Below, piece after piece: positions 16,935-25,903 of a stretch of DNA of 64,000 nucleotides (its first letter is position 1; the number at the start of each line of letters is the position of its first letter). Made by a program: the position numbers and the translations under genes. The DNA lies in NCBI RefSeq assembly GCF_036014115.1, contig NZ_CP107913.1:744001-808000 (forward strand). Direction: 5' to 3'. A model generated the notes under the pieces. It was not told where the DNA came from. It worked only from the letters and a program-made list of their open reading frames with translations, and made no database searches. The stretch comes from Streptomyces sp. NBC_00448 (GTDB lineage Bacteria; Actinomycetota; Actinomycetes; Streptomycetales; Streptomycetaceae).

Positions 16935-19733
16935 CTACGTGGCGCGCACGTGGACCGGGGCGGTGGGCGCCGACATCAGGCCCGTCACGGGGTCGACGCC
17001 GACCGCGGTGAGTACCGCGGACCCGCGCTGGAGGTGCGTGTCGCAGCGCCAGTTCCCGTGCCCGTCGGCGGGTTGGTCCACGCAGGCGGGCTTGCCGGAC
17101 ACCGAGACGGTGACCAGTTCGCCCGGGGTGGCGGTGCCCTCGATCCGTATCCGGCCCGCGTGGACCGAGGACGCGTCGGCCGGCCTTACGAGCACCGGCG
17201 CGGCGGCCGGTTTGCCGGGCACGCTCACCAGGGCGCCGGCCACGGAGGCGAAACTGCCGCCGGACGCGGGGTTCTTGCCGCCGGTGACGGTCACGGTCAA
17301 CGTGTGCTGCTGGGCGGGGTCGAGACCGGTGCGGGTGAACACCGAGGCCAGAGCGCCGTTGCCGCTGTAGAGGTCGACCGCGGTGGGCGAGCCGCCGTCC
17401 ACCGACACGTCGACGATGCCGTTGCTGGCGTTGGCCATGGACTGCAGGGTGACGCCGTCCCCCTGGAAGGTCAGCGTCGCCTTGTCACCGGCGGTGTCGT
17501 CCCAGGTGTTTCCGCCGCCGGACTGCCACGAGCCGCTGTACTGCCACTGGTTCACCGCGCTGCCGGTGGCGTCGTAGCCGACGTTCGTCACCGCTTCCGG
17601 GGTGTGCGTGCCGGCCGGCAGCGCGACCGGGACCGCGAGGTCGGTCAGCGTGCTGACCTTGAGGTTGTCGTACTGCTCGCCTGCCAGATAGCCACTGGCG
17701 ACCAGGCCGACCTTCCCGGCGGCGAGGGTGGTGTCCGTGGCCGAGCCGACGGTGGTGCCGTCGACGGAGGCGTAGATCAGCGAGCCGTCGAAGGTGAGCG
17801 CCAGGTTGTGCCAGGTGTTCAGCCCGGCCGCCGAGGACAGCGTTCCGCCGGCCAGCGACCGTGCCGCGCTGCCCGAGCCGTCCGCGAGGTTGATCGACCA
17901 GGCGCCGGTGTCGCTGAGCGTGAGCGAGTAGTAGTGCACCTTCGACGGGTCCTCCTCCGTGCCGCCGAGGTTGCTCTGGCGGCCCAGAATCCCGACCGAA
18001 CCCGGCTGGGCGTTGCGCACGTCGGCGGACACCTGGTAGTTGCTCCAGGCTTCGTCGCCGCCCACCGTGTACGGGTAGGGGGTCTGGATGTTCGACTGCC
18101 ATTCGAGCGGCTTGGTCGGGGTGTCCATCTGCACGCAGTTGCCGCCGCGGCCGGCACACGGCTCGACGGTGAACGCGCCCTCCATGGTGGCCAGGTAGCG
18201 GGCCTGCTGGCCCCGGGTCCCGGTGGTGAACGAGTCGGAGTAGGGCAGTGCGAGCGGCTTGCTCGCCGGCGCCGCGGCGCTTCCCTTGTGCTGCCCGGTC
18301 GTGGTGGTGAACGAGTAGAGGTGGTCGGGCTGGAGGGTCATCGTGACCGTGCCGTGCGCGTCGGGTACGAGCGTGCGGTCCTGCGCGAACCACTGCGAAC
18401 GGTCGTTGGAGACCAGGTTGGTGCTCCACACGTGCACGGGCCGGGTGGACAGGCCGCCGCTGACGGTGAGCTTCACCGTCTGGGGGCCGGTGGCCCGGGT
18501 CGTCTCGACGACGGAACTCCAGTCCTTGCCGCCGGGCGACTTCAACGTCACGTAGCTGCCGACGTCGTCGGAGCTCCGGCCGCCGAGGTAGCCGCTGGCG
18601 CCGTCCAGGTACTGCCAGCCCGGCTGCGCGAACTGCGTGGTGTGCGCGGTCACCCAGGTCGACAGGCCGACGTCGTAGGAGCCCGTCCACGGCTCGTCGG
18701 CCCTGACCAGTCCCTGGTCGGCGAAGCCGACGTCCGAGTAGGCCGAGGCGACGGCGGGCCAGTTGATGCTCGCGGTCATCCGGCCGTCGACGTAGTCGAT
18801 GTTGTCGGCGCGGGCCATCGGCAGACCGCCGGCGTTGTAGCTCATCGAGCCCTGTTCAGCGGCCCACAGCGGGGTGTTCAGTGCCTGGGCGGCCGGCGAG
18901 GAGGGGCAGGACGTCTCCACGTCGGGGTAGTCCGAGATCGGCGTGGGGCCGTTCCACCCGCAGGGGTAGTGCTCGCCGATGACCGAGACCGCCTTGGCGA
19001 AGTCCGGGTCCTGCGCCATGGCGCCGCTGACGTCGGAGAACGAGCTGACCTGGTCCGCGGCCACCAGCTTGACCCCGGCGAAGCCGTGCGCGTCCAGCGC
19101 CGCCCGGAGATCCTTCCACCAGGCCGCGGTCCAGCCGCCCTTCTCGTTCCAGCCGCCCATGTAGGCGAAGGTGAGGCCGCGTTGCTTGGCGCAGCCCAGC
19201 CAGTCGGTGATGTACTGGATGCCGTTCTGCGTGTACATGCTGGAGCCGACCCAGCCCGGCGCCGCCCAGGTCAGCCCGTAGAGCTTGATGTGCGGGTTGC
19301 GCTTCACCGCCTGCTGGGCAAGCCAGAACTCGTAGCCCGCCTGGCAGTTGATCACTCCCCGGGTCTCCTCGACGGTCTGCTCGGCGCCGGAGGTGGTGTT
19401 CCCGTCCCCGCTGGTCTCGACCTTCAGGAGTTGCAGGTTGGCGCCGTAGCCGGGCTTGAAGAGGTAGTCCAGGATCGCGTTGCGCTGCGCGGCCGGGTAG
19501 TCGGTGAGCAGCCGGGTGTTGCCACCGCCGCCGCTGATCGCGCCGAGCCCGTCGAAGGTGCGTCCGGTGTCCTGGCCGTTGACCGCGATCGAGGTGTCCG
19601 GCAACGCGGCCGCGCCGGCTCTGGCCGGGGCCAGCAGGACTGCCGCGGCGGCCATGATCAGGGCCAGGACGGCGGCGACGGCCACGAAGCGGTCCCCACC
19701 GCCCGATCTCCGTCGCTCGGTGTGCGTGTGCAT
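16935..19733 (-). CDS. secreted GH59 galactosylceramidase-type beta-galactosidase
   Basis: A 932-aa exported enzyme with a signal peptide in residues 1-43 (AAAVLLAPARAGAA). The GH59 barrel spans about 45-330. The acid/base Glu197 lies in GGWNEKGG, the probable nucleophile Glu293 in WAAEQGS, and FDGLGAISGGGGNTRLL is the family's N-terminal signature. A beta-sandwich (about 330-490), a lectin-like LamG/concanavalin fold (about 500-700; YYSLTLSDTGAWSINL), a further galactose-binding-like domain and a C-terminal Ig-like module follow. Known members cleave galactose from galactosylceramide or related beta-galactosides, so a plant or animal glycolipid or galactan could be the target. The upstream gap holds repeated GATCGG motifs and a ROK regulator gene. 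Confidence 0.9.
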   Translation of the reverse strand: MHTHTERRRSGGGDRFVAVAAVLALIMAAAAVLLAPARAGAAALPDTSIAVNGQDTGRTFDGLGAISGGGGNTRLLTDYPAAQRNAILDYLFKPGYGANLQLLKVETSGDGNTTSGAEQTVEETRGVINCQAGYEFWLAQQAVKRNPHIKLYGLTWAAPGWVGSSMYTQNGIQYITDWLGCAKQRGLTFAYMGGWNEKGGWTAAWWKDLRAALDAHGFAGVKLVAADQVSSFSDVSGAMAQDPDFAKAVSVIGEHYPCGWNGPTPISDYPDVETSCPSSPAAQALNTPLWAAEQGSMSYNAGGLPMARADNIDYVDGRMTASINWPAVASAYSDVGFADQGLVRADEPWTGSYDVGLSTWVTAHTTQFAQPGWQYLDGASGYLGGRSSDDVGSYVTLKSPGGKDWSSVVETTRATGPQTVKLTVSGGLSTRPVHVWSTNLVSNDRSQWFAQDRTLVPDAHGTVTMTLQPDHLYSFTTTTGQHKGSAAAPASKPLALPYSDSFTTGTRGQQARYLATMEGAFTVEPCAGRGGNCVQMDTPTKPLEWQSNIQTPYPYTVGGDEAWSNYQVSADVRNAQPGSVGILGRQSNLGGTEEDPSKVHYYSLTLSDTGAWSINLADGSGSAARSLAGGTLSSAAGLNTWHNLALTFDGSLIYASVDGTTVGSATDTTLAAGKVGLVASGYLAGEQYDNLKVSTLTDLAVPVALPAGTHTPEAVTNVGYDATGSAVNQWQYSGSWQSGGGNTWDDTAGDKATLTFQGDGVTLQSMANASNGIVDVSVDGGSPTAVDLYSGNGALASVFTRTGLDPAQQHTLTVTVTGGKNPASGGSFASVAGALVSVPGKPAAAPVLVRPADASSVHAGRIRIEGTATPGELVTVSVSGKPACVDQPADGHGNWRCDTHLQRGSAVLTAVGVDPVTGLMSAPTAPVHVRAT

Positions 19734-19802
19734 GGCATGTCTCCTGGGAGGACGGCGTCCTCATCGGTGGATGACTGCTGGTCAGGTGCGATGGTGTGCG
19801 AG

Positions 19803-19948
19803 ACCGATCGGTACACCCGCCGGACCCAACGAAACCCATCAGATTCGCTCAGACGGCCCCGAGAGTAAGGAGCCGGTCGCATGGCGTCAAGGTTTCGCGC
19901 AAGCAACGCGGCGCGCTGGCTTGATCGGAACGGCGGCAGACCGATCAA
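19803..19948. promoter_or_regulatory. cluster of CCGATC inverted motifs upstream of GH59
   Basis: ACCGATCGGT (19803-19812) is a perfect palindrome. TTGATCGG (19921-19928) and CCGATCAA (19941-19948) form a second inverted pair spaced by 12 nt. All share the CCGATC/GATCGG half-site. They lie in the 253-bp gap before the GH59 start. The second pair is also close to the end of the ROK gene, so it could partly serve as its terminator. Confidence 0.4.
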
Positions 19949-19986
19949 CTTCACTCAGCAGTGCGCGCGTTCCGTGCACCCGGCCG

Positions 19987-21156
19987 TCACGAGGAAGCCC
20001 GCTCCGCCCCGTCCGCCCCGAACAGCCGCCCCTCCACGTCCTGGAGGCCGTAGCGCAGGGCGCCGAGCGCGACCGACTCGTCGCCCAGGCTCGATGCCTG
20101 GACCTCCGGCGGGAACAGGCACAGGTCGGCCAGGTGCCGGCTGACCGGCTCGATGATGTCGTCGCCGGCCTGGGAGATGCCGCCGCCGACGACGACCAGC
20201 GTCGGGTCGATGGTCATCGACATGACGGCGACTCCGGTGGCCAGGTCGCGGGCGAAGCGGTCGACCAGCTCCCGGGCCTGGGCGTTGCCCTCGCGCAGAT
20301 CCGTGAAGACCCGCAGCGTCGCGTCGCCTGTCGTGCCGCCGGGGGCGTAGGCCAGAAGGCGGCGGTAGCTGTTCGCCCAGTCCAGCAGGCCGAGGGTGCC
20401 GATCTCCCCGGCGGCGCCCCGATGACCGCGGTAGGGCCTGCCGTCGATGAGCACGGCCGCGCCCAGGCGGTGGCCCGCGTGGATGTACACGAGGTCGGGC
20501 ACCCCGTCGGCAACGCCCCGCCACTGCTCGGCCAGTGCGGCCATGCGCATGTCGTTCTCGGCGTGGATCGGCCCGTCCACGCTGCCGATACCCAGCGTCC
20601 GGGCGAGCTCGTCCGCGAGGTTCAGCCCCGTCAACTCCGGCATGGCGTTGGACAGGACCACCCGCCCCCGGGCGTCCACGACCCCCGGGGAGGCGATCAC
20701 GGCTGCCAGCAGCGGGCTGCGATCGGCGACGGGTTCGCGGGCCAGACAGGCGGTGACCGCGTCGCCCATCGCCGCCAGCCGCCCGCGGGCGGGCAGGTCG
20801 GGATCGACGTCGATCCGCCGGGCCACGGTCACGGCCCCGCGCAGATCGGCCACCATCGCGAGGATCTTGTGCGCGCCGACGTCCACGCCCAGCACCCGGC
20901 CCGCGTCGGCGTGGAACTCGTAGCGCCTGGCCGGCCGTCCCGGCTGGCGGGCGGCCGCCGGGTCCGGCGCCGCGCCCTCGGTGACCCAGCCCTGGGCGAG
21001 CAGTTCGGCCACGCCTTCCTCGCAGGTCGGCCGGGACAGGCCGGTGGACCGGGCGAGTTCGGTGACGGTCTGCGCGCCGTGCTCGTACATCCTGCTCAGC
21101 ATCGCCGCCAGGTTCCGCCTGCGCAGCGCCGACGGGTCCCCGCCCGTGATTCGCAT
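19987..21156 (-). CDS. ROK-family transcriptional regulator
   Basis: A 389-aa ROK repressor. The winged helix occupies about residues 8-70 (TVTELARSTGLSRPTCEEGVAEL) and the sugar-kinase-like domain about 85-380 (VLGVDVGAHKILAMVADLRG; HRGAAGEIGTLG; GGGISQAGDDIIEPVSRHL). The classic CxCGxxGCxE zinc motif is absent, which occurs in some ROK regulators. The start is placed at the second ATG because AGGGG lies just before it; a further ATG 21 nt upstream is in frame. It is divergent from the ABC importer operon, and a perfect AACAAG-T-CTTGTT palindrome lies between them. Likely represses the importer and perhaps GH59. Confidence 0.9.
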   Translation of the reverse strand: MRITGGDPSALRRRNLAAMLSRMYEHGAQTVTELARSTGLSRPTCEEGVAELLAQGWVTEGAAPDPAAARQPGRPARRYEFHADAGRVLGVDVGAHKILAMVADLRGAVTVARRIDVDPDLPARGRLAAMGDAVTACLAREPVADRSPLLAAVIASPGVVDARGRVVLSNAMPELTGLNLADELARTLGIGSVDGPIHAENDMRMAALAEQWRGVADGVPDLVYIHAGHRLGAAVLIDGRPYRGHRGAAGEIGTLGLLDWANSYRRLLAYAPGGTTGDATLRVFTDLREGNAQARELVDRFARDLATGVAVMSMTIDPTLVVVGGGISQAGDDIIEPVSRHLADLCLFPPEVQASSLGDESVALGALRYGLQDVEGRLFGADGAERASS

Positions 21157-21202
21157 CTGACCCCTGCCTCGATTCATACGTCATCAACCTGGCCGCGACC
21201 CC

Positions 21203-21262
21203 TTGACAAGCAGGCGCAGGAGACCAGTATCTTCTCGACTCAATTGTTAAACAAGTCTTGTT
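21203..21262 (+). promoter_or_regulatory. promoter and ROK-type operator of the ABC importer operon
   Basis: TTGACA (21203-21208) and CAGTAT (21225-21230) form a plausible -35/-10 pair with a 16-nt spacer. Downstream, AACAAGTCTTGTT (21250-21262) is a perfect palindrome within a rare AT-rich stretch (CAATTGTTAAACAAG...), flanked by TTA and TAA. NagC/XylR-type ROK repressors bind AT-rich palindromes of this kind. Confidence 0.55.
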
Positions 21263-21289
21263 ATCTAACACCGACGGATGGAGACTTCC

Positions 21290-22594
21290 GTGAGACGCAA
21301 GCTGATGCCGCTGGCCGCTTCGGGCCTGGTGGCGGCGATACTCCTGTCCGGCTGTGCGGCCGGCGGCTCCGGCAAGGCGTCGGGAGGTGGAGGCGGGAAG
21401 GGGAAGGTCACGCTGACCTTCCTGACCTTCGAGACGCCGAACCTGACGGCCAAGTACTGGGACGACGCGATCGCCCGGGCCTCGGCGAAGGTGCCCGGCG
21501 TCACCATCAAGAAGCTGGTGGCCCCGTCGGTGGACCGCGTCGGCTACGCCAAGCAGCTCGCGGCCTCCGGCCAGTTGCCGGACATCATGATCGGGGTGTC
21601 GCCGAACGGTTTCGCGCAGGCCGGCCAGCTCGCCTCGTGGAGCGACGGGCAGCTCAGCGACTTCGTGTCGCCGCACTCCAACCCCATCGGCGGCAAGATC
21701 TACCAGCTCCCGTACGACACCCAGCCGACGCCGCTGGTGTACTACAACAAGTCCGACTTCACCGCCGCCGGGATCGCCGCCCCGCCGAAGACGTACCAGG
21801 ACCTGCTGGACGACTGCGCGAAGTTGAAGACCAAGGGGATCAACCCGCTGGTGGTGGGCGGCGGCGGCAAGGACACCTGGGCCGACATGTACCCGCTGAT
21901 CGGCGCGGTGGCCACCGACACCTACAAGCCCGAGCCCGACTGGCTGGCGCAAAAGACCAAGGGCAAGGCCAAGTTCACCGATCCGGCGTTCACCAGGGCC
22001 GCGCAGAAGGTCTCGGACCTGGCGAAGAAGGGCTACATCGATCGCGCGGGCCTGTCCCGCTCCTACGCCGACGACGAGCAGGCGTTCCGCGACAACAAGG
22101 GCGCGATGTACCCGATGGGCTCGTGGTTCGCCGCCTCCGCGGACGCGAAGAAGCCCCCCTTCGACGTGGGTGTGTTCGCCTGGCCCTCCGATGACGGCTC
22201 GCTGGTCGTGCCGTCCTACACCGGTGGCGGCATGTCCGTGTCCTCCAAGGCCCCCGACGTCGCGCTCGCCCAGAAGTGGGCGCTGGCATTCATGCTCGAC
22301 AAGACCTCGCTGGACGCCTCGGTGAAGACCGACGGGTCGATCATCGCGCTGAAGGACTACACCCCGCCCGCCGGCATGGGCCCGGTCTACACCGCCACGC
22401 TCGACCTCTACCAGCAGGCGGTGAAGCAGCACGCGATCGTCGACGCCTTCTCCGTCGAGTCCGGCGACAACTCGCTGCCGGCCGGTGTCGCGGACAAGGC
22501 CGCCGCCGGAGTCGCCGACCTGATCAACGGCAAGAAGACCGCGCGGGAGTTCGGGGCGTTCCTCGACTCCGAATGGGCCAAGGCCGACGAGTAG
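21290..22594 (+). CDS. ABC sugar-importer lipoprotein (solute-binding)
   Basis: A cluster-1-type extracellular binding protein of about 434 aa. The lipoprotein signal ends in LLSGCAAG, with the lipidated Cys near residue 21. The mature part has the usual TLTFLTFETPN strand and the YQLPYDTQPTPLVYYNKSDF hinge region of carbohydrate-binding proteins. The GTG at 21290 is preferred over the in-frame ATG at 21278 because GGATGGAGA sits in front of it. First gene of an importer operon (binding protein, two permeases, oxidoreductase). No ATPase gene is nearby; Streptomyces sugar importers commonly share MsiK. Confidence 0.92.
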   Translation: MRRKLMPLAASGLVAAILLSGCAAGGSGKASGGGGGKGKVTLTFLTFETPNLTAKYWDDAIARASAKVPGVTIKKLVAPSVDRVGYAKQLAASGQLPDIMIGVSPNGFAQAGQLASWSDGQLSDFVSPHSNPIGGKIYQLPYDTQPTPLVYYNKSDFTAAGIAAPPKTYQDLLDDCAKLKTKGINPLVVGGGGKDTWADMYPLIGAVATDTYKPEPDWLAQKTKGKAKFTDPAFTRAAQKVSDLAKKGYIDRAGLSRSYADDEQAFRDNKGAMYPMGSWFAASADAKKPPFDVGVFAWPSDDGSLVVPSYTGGGMSVSSKAPDVALAQKWALAFMLDKTSLDASVKTDGSIIALKDYTPPAGMGPVYTATLDLYQQAVKQHAIVDAFSVESGDNSLPAGVADKAAAGVADLINGKKTAREFGAFLDSEWAKADE

Positions 22595-22640
22595 CCCGCG
22601 CCCTCCCGCACGACGACCCAGGAACGAGGAGAAGACAGAC

Positions 22641-23591
22641 ATGACCGCGACACTCGCGCCCCCGGGCGCGCACACCCGGGACTCGCCGGGTGCCGGTCCG
22701 GCCCGGCGATGGTTCGCCCGGTGCTCCAAGGTGTGGCACTTCCTGACCTTCGGCGCCCCCGGACTCGTCGTCTACCTCGCCTTCGTCCTGGTGCCGATCG
22801 CCATGACGATCGGCACCAGCCTCACCAACCGCAACCCGGCCAATCCGCCGACCCGGTGGGTCGGTCTGCGGAACTACACCCGGCTGTTCTCCGACCCCGA
22901 CTTCACCGGGGCGTTGAAGAACACCGTCGTCGTCACCGTCATCATCACGGTCCTGGCCAACGTCCTCGGGCTGCTCGTCGCCCTGTTGCTCGACCGGCGC
23001 GGCTGGCTCTACAACGCCCTGCGCTCGGTGTTCTTCACGCCGGTCGTGCTGTCCTCGGTCGTGGTCTCGGTGATCTGGCAGGCGATCCTCACCGACGACG
23101 GCCTGCTCAACTCGATGCTGAAGAAGCTCGGGGTGCACCACCCGCCCGGCTGGCTGTCCGACCCCGATCTCGCGCTGTACTCGGTCGCGTTCATCATCAC
23201 CTGGCAGATGCTCGGCTTCTGCGTCGTCGTCTACCTGGCCGGCCTGGCCGGTGTGCCGGCCGAACTGCACGAGGCCGCCTCCATCGACGGCGCCGGCACC
23301 TTGACGCGCTTCAGGAACGTCACCTGGCCGATGCTGGCGCCCGCGCTGACCATCAACACGGTCATGCTGCTGATCAGCGGGTTCAAGGCGTACGACCAGA
23401 TCCAGGTGATCACCAACGGCGGCCCGGGCAACGGCACCACCTCCACCGTCGCCTTCGAGGTCGTGCAGACCACGTTCACCGGAAACCACATCGGGTACGG
23501 CGCGGCGATGGCCACCGTCATGCTCGCCATCATCGCGGTGATCTCGGTCCTCGCGCTCCGCGTGCTCCAGCGGCGGGAGGTCACGCTGTGA
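22641..23591 (+). CDS. ABC sugar-importer permease (MalF-like)
   Basis: A 316-aa inner-membrane permease with about six helices. The EAA loop (ELHEAASIDGAGTLTRFRNVTWPML), near residue 210, is the contact site for the ATPase. An N-terminal cytoplasmic Pro/Gly/Ala stretch precedes TM1 (FLTFGAPGLVVYLAFVLVPIA). GAGGAGAAG lies before the ATG. The stop overlaps the next permease by GTGA, so the two subunits are made together. It forms the channel with the following gene. Confidence 0.93.
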   Translation: MTATLAPPGAHTRDSPGAGPARRWFARCSKVWHFLTFGAPGLVVYLAFVLVPIAMTIGTSLTNRNPANPPTRWVGLRNYTRLFSDPDFTGALKNTVVVTVIITVLANVLGLLVALLLDRRGWLYNALRSVFFTPVVLSSVVVSVIWQAILTDDGLLNSMLKKLGVHHPPGWLSDPDLALYSVAFIITWQMLGFCVVVYLAGLAGVPAELHEAASIDGAGTLTRFRNVTWPMLAPALTINTVMLLISGFKAYDQIQVITNGGPGNGTTSTVAFEVVQTTFTGNHIGYGAAMATVMLAIIAVISVLALRVLQRREVTL

Positions 23592-24418
23592 ACTCCCAGC
23601 GGTCCTTGTGGCTCCGGCCGATAGTGGCGCTCTTCGTCACCGCGGTGTTCTTCCTGCCGCTCTACGTGGTCCTGGTCAACGTGTTCAAGCACGGCCCGGA
23701 CATCACCGCTCACCCGGTGAGCCTGCCGATCCCGCCGACGCTCTCCTCGATCCACCAGGTGCTGTCCCGCCCGGACCACCTGTTCTGGTACGGCCTCATC
23801 AACAGCGTCGAGGTCACCGCCATCTCCGTCACCGCCCTGACGATCGTCTCCGCCATGCTCGGGCACTACCTGGCCCGGGCCAAGGGAGCCTGGGCCAAGG
23901 GGGTGCTGGCGACCCTGCTGTGCGGACTGATGATCCCGCCCGCGGTGATCCTCGAACCGGTGACCGAAGTGCTGCGCTGGTTCGGGCTCATGACCACGAT
24001 CCCGGGCCTGGTGCTGGTCAACGTCGGCTACTACGTCCCGTTCGGCGTGTTCGTCTTCACCGGCTTCGTCAAGACCATCCCGATCGAGCTGGAGGAGGCC
24101 GCGGCCCTCGACGGCGCCGGGCCGTTCCGCGTGTTCTGGAAGATCGTGTTCCCGCTGCTGCGCCCGGCCTCGGCGTCCGTCCTGATCTTCCTCGGCGTCT
24201 GGATCTGGAACGACTTCCTCAACCCGCTGATCATCATGGGCCCGGCGAACGGCACCACCGTCACCGTGGGCATCTACCGGGCCATCGGGGAGCACCAGTC
24301 GGACTTCGGCGCGGTCTTCGCGCTGATGTTCCTCGCCACCATCCCGATCCTCGTCTTCTACCTGGCGTTCCAGCGCCACTTCGTCAAGGGCCTGACCGGC
24401 GGCGCGACCAAGGGGTGA
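23588..24418 (+). CDS. ABC sugar-importer permease (MalG-like)
   Basis: A 276-aa permease starting at the GTG that overlaps the previous stop. About six helices are visible, with an EAA loop (ELEEAAALDGAGPFRVFWKIVFPLLRP) in the C-terminal half and the short C-terminal tail QRHFVKGLTGG typical of MalG/CUT1 permeases. It pairs with the preceding MalF-like subunit. The 56 nt to the next gene contain only a ribosome site. Confidence 0.93.
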   Translation: MNSQRSLWLRPIVALFVTAVFFLPLYVVLVNVFKHGPDITAHPVSLPIPPTLSSIHQVLSRPDHLFWYGLINSVEVTAISVTALTIVSAMLGHYLARAKGAWAKGVLATLLCGLMIPPAVILEPVTEVLRWFGLMTTIPGLVLVNVGYYVPFGVFVFTGFVKTIPIELEEAAALDGAGPFRVFWKIVFPLLRPASASVLIFLGVWIWNDFLNPLIIMGPANGTTVTVGIYRAIGEHQSDFGAVFALMFLATIPILVFYLAFQRHFVKGLTGGATKG

Positions 24419-24474
24419 CTCCGCTTCCCCCGGTCCCCGCCGCCTCGCTACCTGATCGCTCAACAGGAGTACTT

Positions 24475-25803
24475 GTGAACCTTGCCGCCCTGCCCGCCAG
24501 CGGCGCACCCGCCTCCGCACCGTTCGTCACGGGGGACCTGTCCGCGCCGCTCGGGCGTCCGCTGTCGCTGGTCGTCCTCGGCGCGGGAGCCCGCGGCGAG
24601 GCCTACGCCGACCTGGCGGCAAAGAGTCCGGAGCGGGCCCGCGTGGTGGCCGTCGCCGAAGCCCGCGACAGTGTCCGCAGGGCGTTCGCCGCACGGCACG
24701 CGGTCAGCGACGAGTTCTGCTTCACCGACTGGCGCGAGGTGCTGGAACGGCCCCGGCTGGCCGACGTCGCGATCGTCGCGATCCAGGACGCCGACCACGT
24801 CGAGGCGGCCGTCGCCCTGGCCGACCTCGGCTACCAGTTGCTGCTGGAGAAGCCGATGGCCACCACGCAGGAGGACTGCGACGCCATCGCCGAGGCCGTA
24901 CAGCGCAACGGCACCGCGCTGGCCCTGGCCCACGTCATGCGGTACACGCTCTACTCCGTGGCGCTGAAGAAGCTGCTGCGGGACGGCGCGATCGGCGACA
25001 TCGTCTCCCTGCAGCACCTGGAGCCGGTCGGCTACTACCACTTCGCGCACTCGTTCGTCCGCGGCAACTGGCGCCGTGAGGACCAGTCGGCGCCGCTGCT
25101 GCTGGCCAAGTCCTGCCACGACATCGACTGGCTGTGCGACGTCGTCGGCCGGCCGGTCCGGCGGGTGTCGTCGTTCGGGTCGCTCACCCACTTCCGTCCC
25201 GAATCCGCCCCCGAAGGCGCCACGGATCGCTGTGTCACCTGCCCACTGGAGTCCTCATGCGCCTTCTCGGCGCCCCGGCTCTACCGGGACGGGCTGCGCC
25301 GGGGAGGCACCAAGCAGTACTTCACCCGCATCGCGACCGCCGGGGAGCTGACCGAGGAAGCCGTCACCGCGGCGCTGACCGACGGGCCGTACGGCCGCTG
25401 CGTCTACCACAGCGACAACGACGTGCTGGACCACCAGGTGGTGAACCTGGAGTTCGACAACGCCGTGACCGCGTCCTTCGTCCTGACCGCGTTCACCCCG
25501 ATGGAGAACCGCCAAACGAAGATCTTCGGCACCCGCGGGCAACTCACCGGGGACGGCCGCCGCATCGAGGTGTACGACTTCCGCACCGAGCGCACCACCG
25601 TCATCGACACCTCCCTCGACGGCTCCTCCGCGGCCGAAGGACACGCCGGGGGCGACGCGGCCATGTTCAACGCCTACATCGACGCCCTCCACGGCGGCCG
25701 GCCCGAGCTGATCGTCTCCGGGATCGAGGCGAGCCTGGCCAGCCACCGCGTGGTCTTCGCCGCCGAGCGGGCCCGGCACGCCGGGACGGTCGTCGAGCTC
25801 TGA
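24475..25803 (+). CDS. Gfo/Idh/MocA-family oxidoreductase
   Basis: A 442-aa NAD(P)-dependent sugar oxidoreductase. The N-terminal Rossmann domain has VVLGAGARGEAYADLA near residue 38 and the family's EKPMATTQEDCD near 125, followed by the C-terminal beta-sheet domain. A Cys-rich insert (DRCVTCPLESSCAF, near 245-258) occurs in several glycoside-linked members. The GTG start has AGGAG 5 nt upstream. As the last cytoplasmic gene of the importer operon it probably oxidises or epimerises the imported sugar, or cleaves it by the redox-assisted route known for this superfamily. The substrate is unknown. Confidence 0.9.
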   Translation: MNLAALPASGAPASAPFVTGDLSAPLGRPLSLVVLGAGARGEAYADLAAKSPERARVVAVAEARDSVRRAFAARHAVSDEFCFTDWREVLERPRLADVAIVAIQDADHVEAAVALADLGYQLLLEKPMATTQEDCDAIAEAVQRNGTALALAHVMRYTLYSVALKKLLRDGAIGDIVSLQHLEPVGYYHFAHSFVRGNWRREDQSAPLLLAKSCHDIDWLCDVVGRPVRRVSSFGSLTHFRPESAPEGATDRCVTCPLESSCAFSAPRLYRDGLRRGGTKQYFTRIATAGELTEEAVTAALTDGPYGRCVYHSDNDVLDHQVVNLEFDNAVTASFVLTAFTPMENRQTKIFGTRGQLTGDGRRIEVYDFRTERTTVIDTSLDGSSAAEGHAGGDAAMFNAYIDALHGGRPELIVSGIEASLASHRVVFAAERARHAGTVVEL

Positions 25804-25841
25804 CCGTAGCGGCCCCCTGACGTACCACCACTCCTCGCACC

Positions 25842-25865
25842 ACACCCGTACACCCGTACACCCGT
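25842..25865. repeat. 3 x 8-bp tandem repeat
   Basis: Three perfect copies of ACACCCGT lie between the oxidoreductase stop and the start of the next secreted protein. They could act as a spacer or regulator site; no function is evident. Confidence 0.7.
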
Positions 25866-25903
25866 GAAGAACGCATCCTCGTCCGAGGAAGGACCCCTCC
25901 TGT

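Noticed and set aside
25842..25865. Short tandem repeats as a CRISPR array
   Set aside because: Units are 8 bp without spacers, and no cas genes are present; the same applies to the repeats at 32151 and 61484.
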